Shown piece after piece: positions 45,527 to 55,673 of a stretch of 64,000 nt of DNA. The stretch is taken from assembly GCF_003957515.1 (NCBI RefSeq), contig NZ_RQXW01000002.1, positions 124,001 through 188,000 on the forward strand. Direction: 5' to 3'. This DNA comes from Amphritea opalescens (lineage in GTDB: Bacteria; Pseudomonadota; Gammaproteobacteria; Pseudomonadales; Balneatricaceae). How positions within the stretch are numbered: the stretch's first letter is position 1; every line of letters starts with the position of its first letter. The position numbers were made by a program, and so were the translations under genes. The notes under the pieces are model-generated. The model made no database searches. It saw only the letters and a list, made by a program, of their open reading frames with translations, and was not told the origin of the DNA.

Positions 45527-46084
45527 TCAGAGCAGAAAATGGGTCAGACTACTGAGCTGTGAGCGGGCGATCTGGATCACGAAAAAGATCAAAATGGGTG
45601 ATAGATCTAGGCCGCCAAGCGAGGGAATCACTCTGCGTGCCAGGCCAAACACAGGTTCAGTCAGTTGGGTAATCAGTTGCGGGCCAGGATGGTAGCTGCC
45701 TGGCGCGACCCAGCTGATAATCACGGAGCCGATAACCGCATAAAAATAGATGGTTAAAATGGTGTCTAGTACGCCAACGCCCGACAGTACCAACATGGCG
45801 GTGAAGTTCTCGCCAATACTCTGCCCCTTAAACAGCAGGATAGCGGCCCAGGTGGCAATGTTGATAACAAACGCCAGAATCAGCGGAGACATGTCGATGT
45901 TAGCTGGGCGTGGCAAGATGCGATGCAAGGGTGCTAATGGCACCGCTGTAATCTTAACAACTGCCTGGCAAATCGGGTTGTAATAATCGGCTTTGGCGAC
46001 CTGTAGTAAAAAGCGTAACACTACAATAAACGCATATAGCTGGCCGAACAGCTGAATGATTGAACTGAGAGGATCCGATCCCAT
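45527..46084 (-). CDS. yggT: YggT family inner-membrane protein
   Basis: Protein of 185 residues with two YGGT repeats, each a pair of helices with the conserved P-(x)n-R-(I/V)-P pattern ([18 protein letters not shown] in the first, [23 protein letters not shown] in the second). This family has been linked to osmotic tolerance and cell-division-linked membrane organisation in some bacteria; no clear role is set. Second-to-last in the proC-yggT-yggU series. Confidence 0.93.
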   Translation of the reverse strand: MGSDPLSSIIQLFGQLYAFIVVLRFLLQVAKADYYNPICQAVVKITAVPLAPLHRILPRPANIDMSPLILAFVINIATWAAILLFKGQSIGENFTAMLVLSGVGVLDTILTIYFYAVIGSVIISWVAPGSYHPGPQLITQLTEPVFGLARRVIPSLGGLDLSPILIFFVIQIARSQLSSLTHFLL

Positions 46085-46202
46085 TGTCTCTGTTCCTGTG
46101 GAAAGTATCTGTTTGAGTTAAATTCTTGTCTGCAATACTGCTCAGAGTATAGAGCCTTTCTAGGTGACTATGAACCGAAGAAAGGCTTTTTATATCATCT
46201 GG

Positions 46203-47027
46203 TTATTTACCCAGTTCTTCAGCCATCGCTTGTGCTCTATTGCTGCAGGCCTGCATGCCATTATCGATGATCTCTGGCAGCCCTTGAGCGATGAAGGTCT
46301 TAATCGCTTGTTCGGTAGTACCGTTCGGCGAACAGACGCGGCGGCGCAACTCGGCGGGCTCAACATCGCTCTGGCGTGCCATGTCGGCGGCACCAAGGGC
46401 GGTCTGAATCGTCAGTTGTTGGGCGGCTTCTCGGCTCAGTCCCAGTTTTTCGCCAGCGGCGATCATCGATTCCATGATTAAAAAATAATAAGCCGGGCCA
46501 CTGCCGGATACCGCTGTGACCGCATCCAGTAGTGGTTCCTTATCGACCCATAGGGCTAACCCCGTGGCTTGCATTACTTGTTCAGTCTGTTGGCGCTGAG
46601 TCGCTGAAACCTGTGGATTAGCATAAAGACCACTAGCCCCTTGTTGTACCAGTGAAGGGGTGTTTGGCATACAGCGTACCAGTGCAATATTTCCGCCGAG
46701 CCATTGCTCTAGGCTGTGGCAAAGGATACCCGCAGCAACGGATACGATCAGAGGCTGATGCTGTTGTACCACAGCGGCCATCGATTGAGCCACGGTTTTT
46801 AATATCTGAGGTTTCACCGCAAGGATAACGATATCCGCTGCGGCGACGGCGGCGTTGTTATCGGTGGTGGTATGCAGGCCTTGCTGTTTAAGGTCAGCCA
46901 TTTTGTCTAGTTGGGTGCCGGTGGCCCAGATATTAGCGGCGGGATAGCCGTTACTGATCAGTCCGCCCATGATCGCCCGAGCCATATTGCCTGCGCCGAT
47001 AAATGCCAGTGTTGGTTGTGTGCTCAC
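46203..47027 (-). CDS. proC: Pyrroline-5-carboxylate reductase
   Basis: NADPH-dependent enzyme of 274 residues making proline. N-terminal dinucleotide site TLAFIGAGNMARAIMGGL, VILAVKPQIL, RCMPNTPSLVQQGASGLYAN, and the dimer-domain signatures AVSGSGPAYYFLIMESM and RRVCSPNGTTEQAI. The last usually reads SPGGTT; Asn for Gly is a mild variant. Its gene lies 56 bp after yggS on the same strand. Confidence 0.96.
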   Translation of the reverse strand: MSTQPTLAFIGAGNMARAIMGGLISNGYPAANIWATGTQLDKMADLKQQGLHTTTDNNAAVAAADIVILAVKPQILKTVAQSMAAVVQQHQPLIVSVAAGILCHSLEQWLGGNIALVRCMPNTPSLVQQGASGLYANPQVSATQRQQTEQVMQATGLALWVDKEPLLDAVTAVSGSGPAYYFLIMESMIAAGEKLGLSREAAQQLTIQTALGAADMARQSDVEPAELRRRVCSPNGTTEQAIKTFIAQGLPEIIDNGMQACSNRAQAMAEELGK

Positions 47028-47082
47028 ATTAAATTCCTGATCTTTAAATTATCTGTAAAGTTAACTTTTTAGGTTTTATGGC

Positions 47083-47781
47083 CTAGTGGCTGTAATCCCG
47101 AGGGCCAAACAGCGCCGTACCGATGCGTACCATCGTTGCACCTTCCAAAATCGCCGCTTCCATGTCACTCGACATTCCCATTGAGAGTGTATCGAGGGGC
47201 GCGTTAGGCAACAACTGTTGTAGCCTTGTTAGTAATTCACGCATCTGGGCAAATGGCGCTCGCTGGCGCTCAGGGTCATCACTGCTGGCCGGAATCGCCA
47301 TCAGCCCACGTAAATGGATATTCTCCAAGGTGGCGACTTGAGTCGCTAATGCAACGAGCTCGCTAGGCAGAACCCCTGATTTGCTAGCCTCTTCACTAAT
47401 GTTGACCTGAAGACAGATATTTAAAGGGGGCGTGCCGGCAGGGCGTTGATCATTGAGCCGCTGAGCGACCTTGAAACGGTCAACACTGTGTACCCAGCTA
47501 AAATTTTCAGCGATGGGCCGCGTTTTGTTCGACTGTATCGGTCCAATAAAGTGCCAGCAGATATCTAAATCACGGAGCGCATCGATCTTATCTAGGGCTT
47601 CCTGTAGATAGTTTTCGCCGAAATCCCGCTGTCCGTCGGACCAGGCTTGGCGTAGCTCATCGGCCGGTCGTGTTTTACTCACGGCTAGCAGTTTTATGCT
47701 GTGTGAAGGTCGTTGTGCTTGTTCTGCGGCAGCGGCAATTTGTGTACGAAGCTGGTCGAGACGATCTGTTATCTGTGTCAT
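47083..47781 (-). CDS. yggS: Pyridoxal-5'-phosphate homeostasis protein YggS
   Basis: Fold-III PLP-binding protein of 232 residues without known catalytic activity that buffers PLP. The PLP lysine is in LLAVSKTRPADELRQA; ENYLQEALDK, WHFIGPIQSNKTR, QVNISEEASKSG and GMSSDMEAAILEGATMVRIGTALFG complete the family pattern. First gene of the leftward series, divergent from pilT as in Pseudomonas. Confidence 0.96.
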   Translation of the reverse strand: MTQITDRLDQLRTQIAAAAEQAQRPSHSIKLLAVSKTRPADELRQAWSDGQRDFGENYLQEALDKIDALRDLDICWHFIGPIQSNKTRPIAENFSWVHSVDRFKVAQRLNDQRPAGTPPLNICLQVNISEEASKSGVLPSELVALATQVATLENIHLRGLMAIPASSDDPERQRAPFAQMRELLTRLQQLLPNAPLDTLSMGMSSDMEAAILEGATMVRIGTALFGPRDYSH

Positions 47782-48144
47782 ATTGTAATAACTAGCGATT
47801 GGCTATGATGAATGATTCTGATAAAACGGATATACAATACTTATATTATACGCTGCAACCCGTTAGGGTTAGGGCTATATCATATCAGAGAACCCGAATT
47901 AACCCGTGAATATTTGCCGTTGGGTTGAGGGCTGTTCGTTTGAAGTTAGGGTGGTTTTTCTCCGTTTTGCGGTAAATCATCCCAAAAGCTGATCCAAATA
48001 AGGGTTAAGGCCTTTATAAGCAGGGTGACTGCTTTTATGATGGGAAGAGTCATGCGCGATTTGTTAAGCCTGTTTCATTAAGGCTGTGACGCTTACAGAT
48101 AATCAACGGAGCTGCTGGGCGGCTCCCTAAACACCTGAGAAGCC
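47782..48144. promoter_or_regulatory. Divergent yggS/pilT intergenic region (363 bp)
   Basis: No gene is evident in either direction. It must hold the promoters of yggS and pilT. An AT-rich TATATTATA block (about 47842-47850) may serve yggS. Three AACCCG hexamers (47857, 47891, 47901) and nearby inverted GGGTT copies cluster at 47857-47925. A short stem AAGCAG/CTGCTT with a brief T run lies near 48018-48036. None is specific enough to name a regulator. Confidence 0.4.
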
Positions 48145-49179
48145 ATGGATATTACAGAACTTTTATCTTTTACCGTTCAGCAGGGAGCATCCGACCTCCA
48201 TATCACCGCGGGAATGCCTCCGGTTATCCGGGTTGATGGTGAGGTCCGCAGGATTAAGCTGCCTTCTCTTGAACATAAACAGGTTCATACGCTGATTTAC
48301 GACATCATGAACGATCGGCAGCGTAAGGATTATGAAGAGCGGTTTGAGACCGACTTTTCATTCGAAGTGCCGGGCTTGGCCCGCTTTCGTGTGAACGCAT
48401 TTAACCAAAACCGTGGTGCGGCCGCCGTGTTTCGGACCATCCCTAGTCGTGTCTTGACCATGGACGACCTGGGTATGGGGCAAGTGTTTCGCAATCTAGC
48501 GGAAAATCCTCGGGGTTTGGTGCTGGTGACCGGCCCGACCGGTTCGGGTAAAAGTACGACCTTGGCGGCGATGGTGGATTACATCAACGATACCCGCAAT
48601 GAACATATTTTGACCATTGAAGACCCGATCGAATTTGTCCATCAGAGCAAGAAGTGCCTAGTGAACCAGCGAGAAGTTCACCGAGATACACTTGGGTTTG
48701 ATGAGGCACTGCGTTCAGCGTTACGTGAAGACCCGGATATTATCCTCGTGGGTGAGATGCGAGATCTCGAAACAATTCGTCTGGCGTTAACCGCGGCGGA
48801 AACCGGCCACTTGGTATTTGGTACCCTGCACACCACCTCTGCGGCTAAAACGATTGACCGTATTATCGATGTGTTTCCTGCGGCTGAGAAATCGATGGTG
48901 CGTTCGATGCTGTCGGAATCCCTTGAAGGTGTTATCTCCCAGACACTGCTGAAAAAGCCGAAAGGTGGCCGAGTGGCGGCCCATGAGATTATGGTGGGCA
49001 CCCCGGCGATACGTAACCTGATTCGTGAAGATAAGGTAGCGCAGATGTATTCGGCGATTCAGACCGGTGCCGGTTTTGGTATGGTGACCTTGGATCAGTC
49101 ACTGGCGGACCTAGTGAAAAAAGGTGTAATTACCCGTGAAGCTGCACGTAGTAAAGCCCTGAATCCTACGAATTTCTAA
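48145..49179 (+). CDS. pilT: Type IV pilus retraction ATPase PilT
   Basis: Hexameric ATPase of 344 residues that depolymerises the pilus fibre for twitching motility and DNA uptake. N-terminal PAS-like part (LLSFTVQQGASDLHITAG), Walker A GPTGSGKST (130-138), Asp box IEDPIEFVH, Walker B VGEMRDLETIRLAL, His box FGTLHTTSA, and the retraction-specific AIRNLIRE motif. Co-oriented with pilU 15 bp later. Structural pilin genes are not in the window. Confidence 0.97.
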   Translation: MDITELLSFTVQQGASDLHITAGMPPVIRVDGEVRRIKLPSLEHKQVHTLIYDIMNDRQRKDYEERFETDFSFEVPGLARFRVNAFNQNRGAAAVFRTIPSRVLTMDDLGMGQVFRNLAENPRGLVLVTGPTGSGKSTTLAAMVDYINDTRNEHILTIEDPIEFVHQSKKCLVNQREVHRDTLGFDEALRSALREDPDIILVGEMRDLETIRLALTAAETGHLVFGTLHTTSAAKTIDRIIDVFPAAEKSMVRSMLSESLEGVISQTLLKKPKGGRVAAHEIMVGTPAIRNLIREDKVAQMYSAIQTGAGFGMVTLDQSLADLVKKGVITREAARSKALNPTNF

Positions 49180-49194
49180 TACGGAGCGGTGTTT

Positions 49195-50361
49195 GTGGAT
49201 ATTACCCAACTATTGAAGGTGATGGCGGACCGGGGAGCCTCGGATCTGTTTATTACCGCTGGCGCCCGTCCTAGTATTAAGGTTGACGGCACTATTAAGG
49301 CGTTAACGAAGGAATCACTGAAGCCGGTTCAGGCACGTGAACTGACCTTTAGCACAATGAATGACAAGCAATTAGCCGAATTTGAAGGCACCCATGAGTG
49401 TAATTTTGCGATCAGTGCTCACGGGATCGGCCGTTTTCGGGTTAGTGCTTTCTTTCAGCGTAACTCTCCCGGTATGGTGTTGCGGCGCATCAATACCTAT
49501 ATTCCGTCCATGGAAGAGCTTAACCTACCGTCGGTTTTAAAAGATCTCGCCATGACTAAGCGGGGGTTGATACTCTTTGTTGGTGGTACGAGTACCGGTA
49601 AATCAACTTCTTTAGCTTCGATGATCGATTATCGCAATGCGAATAGCGCGGGTCATATCATCACCATTGAAGACCCTATTGAGTATGTTCACGAACATAA
49701 GCAAAGCGTGATTACCCAGCGGGAAGTCGGGCTGGATACCGAGTCATTTGAAATTGCGCTCAAGAATACCCTGCGTCAGGCGCCCGATGTTATTTTGATG
49801 GGTGAGATTCGGAGTTCGGATACCATGGGTTACGGGTTAACCTTTGCCGAGACCGGCCACCTGTGTATGGCGACACTGCACGCAAACAATGCCAACCAAG
49901 CGTTAGACCGCATTATCAGCTTTTTCCCGCCGGCACATCACTCACAGATTTGGATGGACCTTTCCCTGAACCTCAAGGCGATTGTGGCGCAGCAGTTGCT
50001 GCCAACCAAAGATGGTAAGGGGCGTCGGGCGGTGGTTGAAGTGATGATTAATACGCCACTGATGCAGGATCTTATCCGTAAAGGTGAGGTGCATGAGATG
50101 AAAGAGGTGATGAGTAAATCGACTAACCTCGGTATGCAGACCTTCGATCAGGCACTCTTTCAAGAGTATAAAGATGGCACCATCAGTTACGATGTGGCAC
50201 TGGCGCATGCGGATTCACCGAATGATCTGCGTTTGATGATTAAGTTAAATGCGGCGACGAACCCCGAACTTGACGGCGGCACCGAGGATTCAGGCTTCTA
50301 CCTACAGGATGATACGGATTTCTTGCAGAATGATGGTGTTGTCGATGTTAAAGGGATGTAG
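49195..50361 (+). CDS. pilU: PilT-like accessory retraction ATPase PilU
   Basis: Protein of 388 residues paralogous to PilT (about the same domain order) but with the PilU variants Walker A GGTSTGKSTS, GEIRSSDTMGYGL and a longer acidic C-terminal tail (about 360-388, rich in Asp and Glu). PilU needs PilT for retraction in characterised bacteria. I prefer the GTG at 49195 (8 bp after GGAG) to the GTG at 49189, which is too close to the ribosome site. Followed by a strong terminator. Confidence 0.94.
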   Translation: MDITQLLKVMADRGASDLFITAGARPSIKVDGTIKALTKESLKPVQARELTFSTMNDKQLAEFEGTHECNFAISAHGIGRFRVSAFFQRNSPGMVLRRINTYIPSMEELNLPSVLKDLAMTKRGLILFVGGTSTGKSTSLASMIDYRNANSAGHIITIEDPIEYVHEHKQSVITQREVGLDTESFEIALKNTLRQAPDVILMGEIRSSDTMGYGLTFAETGHLCMATLHANNANQALDRIISFFPPAHHSQIWMDLSLNLKAIVAQQLLPTKDGKGRRAVVEVMINTPLMQDLIRKGEVHEMKEVMSKSTNLGMQTFDQALFQEYKDGTISYDVALAHADSPNDLRLMIKLNAATNPELDGGTEDSGFYLQDDTDFLQNDGVVDVKGM

Positions 50362-50394
50362 CGAGACGCTATAGTCGTATCAAGCTTATAGTTT

Positions 50395-50432
50395 AAACCC
50401 CGCCAATGTTTATCGCATTGGCGGGGTTTTTC
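50395..50432 (+). terminator. Strong terminator between pilU and glnE
   Basis: A perfect 14-bp stem AAACCCCGCCAATG / CATTGGCGGGGTTT (50395-50408 with 50416-50429), a 7-nt loop and a T tract to 50431. It ends the pilT-pilU unit. The symmetric hairpin between convergent genes may also act on glnE, though the minus-strand tail is less T-rich. Confidence 0.92.
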
Positions 50433-50481
50433 GTTAGGGCTGTTGGTTAGCCTTTGGGATGTCACTCGCTAGCGCGGAGCC

Positions 50482-53379
50482 TTAAGCATTTAACTGAGAT
50501 TTCCAGATGCGTATAACCTCTTGGCGGTACTCCTCTAGTTCATTGGCGCTAACCGTGTTGGTGCGTCCCTGCAGCACCTGTCGGTGTCCCACTGAACGAT
50601 AGTCTTTATAGGCTTCTCTGAGTGTCTGTGCATCCTCTGTAGAGATGACAGCGTTTCTTTCCATGGCATCCAATATGCGGATATTATCGGTATAGTCGAT
50701 TAAATCGGGGTATTGGTGGGCGTAGGCTAAGGCGCTGTATTGCACTATAAACTCGATATCGACAATGCCACCGCGATCCTGTTTTAGATTGAACAACGCA
50801 TCACTCTCCTGTTCGGATGTGCCGAGATGATCGCGCATTTTCTCCCGCATGTTGATTACTTCAGTCGAGAGCGTCGTTAGGTCCCGCGGTTGGCTTAGTA
50901 TCGTCCTACGCACCTGTTCAAACTGATGCTTCAATTTAGTCGATCCAGCAATCACCCGCGCACGCACCAGTGCCTGATGTTCCCAGGTCCAAGCCTCTTT
51001 TTGCTGATATTCAGAAAAGGCTTTAAGTGAGCTGACCAATAAGCCCGATTTACCCGAAGGGCGCAGGCGCATATCGACCTCGTAGAGATAGCCGCCGGTG
51101 GTAAAGGTATTCAGGATATGAATGATTTTTTGCCCTAAGCGGGTAAAGAAGACGGCGTTGGCGATCGACTTTTTGCCCTCAGTATATAAGCTGGTATCGG
51201 CATCGTGAATAAACACGAGGTCTAGGTCGGAGCCATAGGACAGCTCGATACCGCCCATTTTGCCGTAACCGACGATGATAAAATCAGGGTCACAAGGGAT
51301 GCCCGGCGCACGCATCGGCACGCCATACTTATCGGACAGTTGCCGCCAAGCGATATCCAGTACCACTTCGAGAATTACTTCCGCCAGCCAAGTGAGGTAA
51401 TCACTGACTTTCATCAGTGGCAGGGCGCCGGTAATATCCGAGGCGGCGACACTGAGGACATGGGCGCTCTTAAAGTATCTCAGGGTGTCCATCAACTGCT
51501 CTTCATCCTCTTCTGGGATGCGCAGCAGTTGTTGGCGTAGATCCGATTGCAGAGTCTCTTTGGAGGGGGGCGAATAGAGGCTGCGTTGATCAATCAGCTC
51601 ATCGAGTAGCACCGGTTGTTTTGTGAGGGTCTCACTAAACCAAGCGCTGGCAGAACAGAGCCGCACTAGTTGTTTCATCGCATCGGGGTTTTCCGCTAAT
51701 AACACCAGATAAGATGAGCGGCGGATGATGGCTTGAATGAGCAACAGCACCCGTTCGAGGGTGTCGCTGGCGTTTTCCACCGCGGATATTTCCGTCATCA
51801 GTTTGGGGAGTACCGCCAGTAACCGCTCATGCCCGACCGCCTGCATCACTTGAACCGAGCGGCTAGATTTCAGGTGATTAAAGGCTTGCCACGCCTGTTG
51901 GGGATTATCTAATCCATGTTGGGCAAAAAAGGCTTCGCCCTCTTCGGTTTCAAATTCACTGTTCCACAGCAGTAGCCAGTCACTGTTGTGATCGTCCTGC
52001 TGCGGATTCTCGTCTGCGGGCGCAATAACATCGGCAAAGTGCTCGGTAACTCGGCCTCGCTGGTGGACCAGTTCCGCCATAAAACTCTCCCAATCATCAA
52101 AACCCATGCTGTAGGCCATGCGGGCTTGGCCGGTCGCATCGGTGGGGAGTTCCTGTGTTTGCCGGTCAGCAACCGCCTGAATCACATGTTCGGCGTTGCG
52201 TAAGAAGGTGTAGGCGCCGGTTAGCTCGCTGATCGCGGTTGCGGGCATGCCCACGGTTTCGGGTAGGAGCGGTAAGATATTCAGTAACTCCCGCTGCTGT
52301 AAGCGTGGATCACGGCCGCCACGAATCAGTTGGAAGGCTTGGGCAATAAACTCTACCTCACGAATTCCGCCGGCCCCGAGTTTGACGTTACCTTGCAGGC
52401 CTTTGCGGCGCACCTCTTTGTTGATCATCTCCTTCATCGAGCGGAGAGAATCAAAGGCGCTAAAGTCGATATACTTACGGTAGACAAAGGGCCGTAGCAT
52501 CTCTAACAGCTCGGCTCCCGCTTGTTGGTCACCGGCGACCACGCGGGCTTTGATCATGGCGTAGCGTTCCCAATCCCGCCCCTGTGTTTGATAGTAATCT
52601 TCCATCGCCGGAAAACTGCAGACTAGTGGGCCGCTAGCACCGTAGGGGCGTAGGCGCATATCGGTGCGAAAGACAAAACCATCGGCGGTGATGTTATCCA
52701 GTGCTTGAATTAGCTTCTGGCCTAAACGGCTAAAGAAATCCTGATTAGCCAGTACGCGGCGGCCACCTTCGGTCATGCCTTTTTCCGGATAGGTAAAAAT
52801 AAGATCGATATCCGATGACAGGTTAAGCTCGTGTGCGCCGAGCTTGCCCATGCCTACCACAACCAGTTGCTGAGGTTGTGCCGGTAGGCCTTCGGCGGGT
52901 GAGGAGTGTGGTGTGCCCCACTTGTTGCAGCAATCGTTATAGAGCCATTTCAGCGCTTCATCGATGCAGGCATCGGCTAATGCCGATAGATCGGCGGTGG
53001 TGGCTCGCATGTCAACGGCGCGGGTGAGGTCCCGCCAGATGATGCGGACCATCTCTCGCTGCCTAAACTGTCTTAGCTGGTGGTGGAGTTGCTCTTCGTT
53101 GTCTACGCTTATTAATAGCCGCGATAGCTGTTGTTGATATTCACCGGTCGGATAAGCGCGGTAGAGATCGTTATGTTGTTGTAGTTCGGCCAATAACATG
53201 GGTGAGCGTGCCAGTTGATCCGCAACATAATCGCTACCGACCAATACTCGGATCAGGTCGTTATAAACCGCGTCGCTTTGCTCGGGGCAATGGCTTAGCG
53301 CCTCGGATACTTTATCGAGATTGCGTATGGCACTGGGTTGGATAGCTGCGGGAAGGGTGTGAATTAACTGGCTGAGCAT
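50482..53379 (-). CDS. glnE: Bifunctional glutamine synthetase adenylyltransferase/deadenylylase
   Basis: Protein of 965 residues that adenylylates and deadenylylates glutamine synthetase in response to PII. Two nucleotidyltransferase domains are visible. The N-terminal (deadenylylase) one has VVGMGKLGAHELNLSSDIDL near residue 173. The C-terminal one has VGYGKMGGIELSYGSDLDLVF with the metal-binding D-x-D. They are separated by helical PII-responsive linkers, including the conserved LRLRPYGASGPLV and MRLRPSGKSGLLV. Full length. It stands alone on the minus strand, convergent with pilU. Confidence 0.96.
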   Translation of the reverse strand: MLSQLIHTLPAAIQPSAIRNLDKVSEALSHCPEQSDAVYNDLIRVLVGSDYVADQLARSPMLLAELQQHNDLYRAYPTGEYQQQLSRLLISVDNEEQLHHQLRQFRQREMVRIIWRDLTRAVDMRATTADLSALADACIDEALKWLYNDCCNKWGTPHSSPAEGLPAQPQQLVVVGMGKLGAHELNLSSDIDLIFTYPEKGMTEGGRRVLANQDFFSRLGQKLIQALDNITADGFVFRTDMRLRPYGASGPLVCSFPAMEDYYQTQGRDWERYAMIKARVVAGDQQAGAELLEMLRPFVYRKYIDFSAFDSLRSMKEMINKEVRRKGLQGNVKLGAGGIREVEFIAQAFQLIRGGRDPRLQQRELLNILPLLPETVGMPATAISELTGAYTFLRNAEHVIQAVADRQTQELPTDATGQARMAYSMGFDDWESFMAELVHQRGRVTEHFADVIAPADENPQQDDHNSDWLLLWNSEFETEEGEAFFAQHGLDNPQQAWQAFNHLKSSRSVQVMQAVGHERLLAVLPKLMTEISAVENASDTLERVLLLIQAIIRRSSYLVLLAENPDAMKQLVRLCSASAWFSETLTKQPVLLDELIDQRSLYSPPSKETLQSDLRQQLLRIPEEDEEQLMDTLRYFKSAHVLSVAASDITGALPLMKVSDYLTWLAEVILEVVLDIAWRQLSDKYGVPMRAPGIPCDPDFIIVGYGKMGGIELSYGSDLDLVFIHDADTSLYTEGKKSIANAVFFTRLGQKIIHILNTFTTGGYLYEVDMRLRPSGKSGLLVSSLKAFSEYQQKEAWTWEHQALVRARVIAGSTKLKHQFEQVRRTILSQPRDLTTLSTEVINMREKMRDHLGTSEQESDALFNLKQDRGGIVDIEFIVQYSALAYAHQYPDLIDYTDNIRILDAMERNAVISTEDAQTLREAYKDYRSVGHRQVLQGRTNTVSANELEEYRQEVIRIWKSQLNA

Positions 53380-53666
53380 AATCGAGGTACTCTGTTCGGT
53401 GGCCGATTGATTCTTTTAGCTTAACAAAAAGCATTTTTTGTCTCGACAGATTTAATTAGAGGAGCCGGTCATAAAAAATTAATCATCATAATGGTGTATG
53501 ATAAAAAACAGGTAAAACAGAGAGTTATATATAATTCGCAGCGAGAAGGCTGGGGTGGCGTTTTGGCTTCTAGTCAATATGATTACACTAATGTTTCATT
53601 TTGACTACAAATAGACGTAAAGCCCACGTATACTCGCGCAAAATTTGCACTAACGCCGGTGATTTT

Positions 53667-54347
53667 ATGGTGACTAATAACCCGATTATGCAGATGTTTG
53701 CACGATCTCCATTTCAGCCCATGCAAGAACATATTGCTAAGGCTCATTCCTGTGCAATTCAGTTGATCCCGTTTTTCGATGCGGTGATGGCTGAAGACTG
53801 GGATAAAGCGGCTGAAGTTCAGCACAGCATTGCGGTACTTGAAGGTGAAGCAGACGCAATGAAAAAAGAGATTCGTATGAATCTTCCTAATAGTTTATTT
53901 CTTCCCGTTCCCCGAACCGATCTGTTAGAACTGCTACGTATGCAGGATAAGATCGCCAACCGAGCAAAAGATATTGCTGGCCTCATGTTGGGTCGTAAAA
54001 TGTCAGTCCCCGCTCAAATACAACCTGTCATTGCTGAGTATATTCGCTCATCTCTCAAGACGTCAGGACAGGCGCTGATCGCGCTGAATGAGCTTGATGA
54101 ACTGATTACTGCGGGTTTCCGTGGTCATGAAGTCGATGTCGTCGAAAAAATGATCCACGATCTTGATGATATGGAACACGATGCCGATGAGATGGAACGC
54201 GAAGTGCGCTCTTCCTTGTTTGATGTAGAGAAAGACCTGCATCCGATCGACGCCATGTTCCTGTATCAGATTATTACTTGGATCGGTGATCTTGCCGATA
54301 AAGCACAACAGGTAGGCAGCCGCCTGCAGTTGTTGCTAGCTAAGTAA
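53667..54347 (+). CDS. PhoU-like DUF47 protein (TIGR00153 type) partnered with Pit
   Basis: All-helical protein of 226 residues resembling PhoU: NPIMQMFARSPFQPMQEHIAKAH at the N-terminus, helical segments throughout, and the acidic metal-binding helix DLDDMEHDADEMEREV. Such proteins sit directly before pit genes, and here pit follows after 47 bp; they are thought to modulate phosphate uptake. The ATG at 53667 matches family N-termini better than the frame opening at 53601. A -10-like TATACT lies at 53629, but no well-spaced -35 or Pho box was found. Confidence 0.9.
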   Translation: MVTNNPIMQMFARSPFQPMQEHIAKAHSCAIQLIPFFDAVMAEDWDKAAEVQHSIAVLEGEADAMKKEIRMNLPNSLFLPVPRTDLLELLRMQDKIANRAKDIAGLMLGRKMSVPAQIQPVIAEYIRSSLKTSGQALIALNELDELITAGFRGHEVDVVEKMIHDLDDMEHDADEMEREVRSSLFDVEKDLHPIDAMFLYQIITWIGDLADKAQQVGSRLQLLLAK

Positions 54348-54394
54348 CTGTTGCGAACAAACTTTCTCTGAATCTTTAAAATTAGGTAGTTATC

Positions 54395-55660
54395 ATGAGC
54401 ATCATTGCAGACTATGGCAATATCCTTGTCATCATGGCATGTGTGTTTGGATTCTTTATGGCCTGGGGTGTGGGCGCTAACGATGTGGCTAATGCGATGG
54501 GAACCTCTGTTGGTTCAAAAGCATTAACCCTAAAACAAGCGATTATTATCGCGATTATCTTCGAGTTTGCCGGTGCTTATTTAGCCGGTGGCGCGGTCAC
54601 CGCGACCATTCGTAAAGGGATCATCGATCCGGGTATCTTATCCGGTTCGCCGGAACTGTTGGTGTATGGCATGCTCTCGGCGTTGCTGGCCGCGGGTATC
54701 TGGCTACTGATTGCCACCGCTATGGGCTGGCCTGTCTCAACCACGCACTCAATCGTTGGGGCGATCGTTGGCTTTGCCGCGGTGGGTATCTCGGTTGATG
54801 CGGTTCACTGGGGCAAGGTGGGTAAAATTGTTGCCAGTTGGGTGGTCTCCCCACTCACCGCCGGTATTATCGCCTTCTTCCTCTTCCGCAGTGTCCAAAA
54901 GCTCATCCTCGATACCCAAAACCCTTTTCAAAACGCCAAAAAATATGTGCCCATGTACATCTTTGTGGTCGGCTTTATGATCTCGATGGTGACCTTTACC
55001 AAGGGACTTAAGCACATTGGCTTGAACCCAGGTTTTGGTATGAGTGCGTTGATCTCTGTTGGCGTCGGTTTAATCACCTTAGGCTTAGGCGTGCTGATGC
55101 TGCGTAATATCCACGTGAAGGCGGAAGAGAACGTTGATTACCACTTCACCAGTGTGGAGAAAGTCTTTGGTGTGTTGATGATGTTCACCGCCTGTGCGAT
55201 GGCCTTTGCCCATGGCTCGAATGATGTTGCTAATGCGGTTGGTCCGCTGGCGGCAGTGGTCGGTGTGGTGGCTTCGGCAGGCGAAGTGGCGCAGGAATCA
55301 TCCATGCCGGTGTGGATTTTGTTACTCGGTGGTAGTGGTATTGTGGCCGGTCTGGTGATGTATGGACATAAGGTGATCGCCACCGTGGGTAATAATATTA
55401 CCGAGCTGACTCCGAGTCGTGGTTTCGCAGCGACACTGGCGGCGGCTTCAACCGTGGTCTTTGCGTCGGGTACCGGATTGCCTATCTCGACTACCCATAC
55501 GTTAGTCGGTGCGGTATTGGGTGTGGGTATGGCGCGGGGGCTTTCGGCGCTTAACCTGCAAGTGGTCGGTACTATCTTTATCTCTTGGATAGTGACCCTG
55601 CCCGCCGGTGCGTTACTCTCTATCGTGATCTTCTTCAGCCTGAAAGGTATCTTTGGCTGA
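54395..55660 (+). CDS. pit: Low-affinity inorganic phosphate transporter, Pit family
   Basis: Inner-membrane phosphate/proton symporter of 421 residues with about ten helices in two repeats. The family signature appears twice: GANDVANAMGTSVGSKAL near residue 27 and GSNDVANAVGPLAAVVG near 276, and each half contains a PISTTH or PVSTTHS motif. Forms a two-gene unit with the DUF47 gene and ends in an intrinsic terminator. Shorter than E. coli PitA, in line with the Pseudomonas/marine type. Confidence 0.94.
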   Translation: MSIIADYGNILVIMACVFGFFMAWGVGANDVANAMGTSVGSKALTLKQAIIIAIIFEFAGAYLAGGAVTATIRKGIIDPGILSGSPELLVYGMLSALLAAGIWLLIATAMGWPVSTTHSIVGAIVGFAAVGISVDAVHWGKVGKIVASWVVSPLTAGIIAFFLFRSVQKLILDTQNPFQNAKKYVPMYIFVVGFMISMVTFTKGLKHIGLNPGFGMSALISVGVGLITLGLGVLMLRNIHVKAEENVDYHFTSVEKVFGVLMMFTACAMAFAHGSNDVANAVGPLAAVVGVVASAGEVAQESSMPVWILLLGGSGIVAGLVMYGHKVIATVGNNITELTPSRGFAATLAAASTVVFASGTGLPISTTHTLVGAVLGVGMARGLSALNLQVVGTIFISWIVTLPAGALLSIVIFFSLKGIFG

Positions 55661-55673
55661 GGGATGTGATGAT

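Noticed and set aside
53580-53666. Pho box and sigma-70 promoter ahead of the DUF47-pit unit
   Set aside because: TTGACT (53601) and TATACT (53629) are 22 bp apart, too far, and no pair of CTGTCAT-like repeats is seen.
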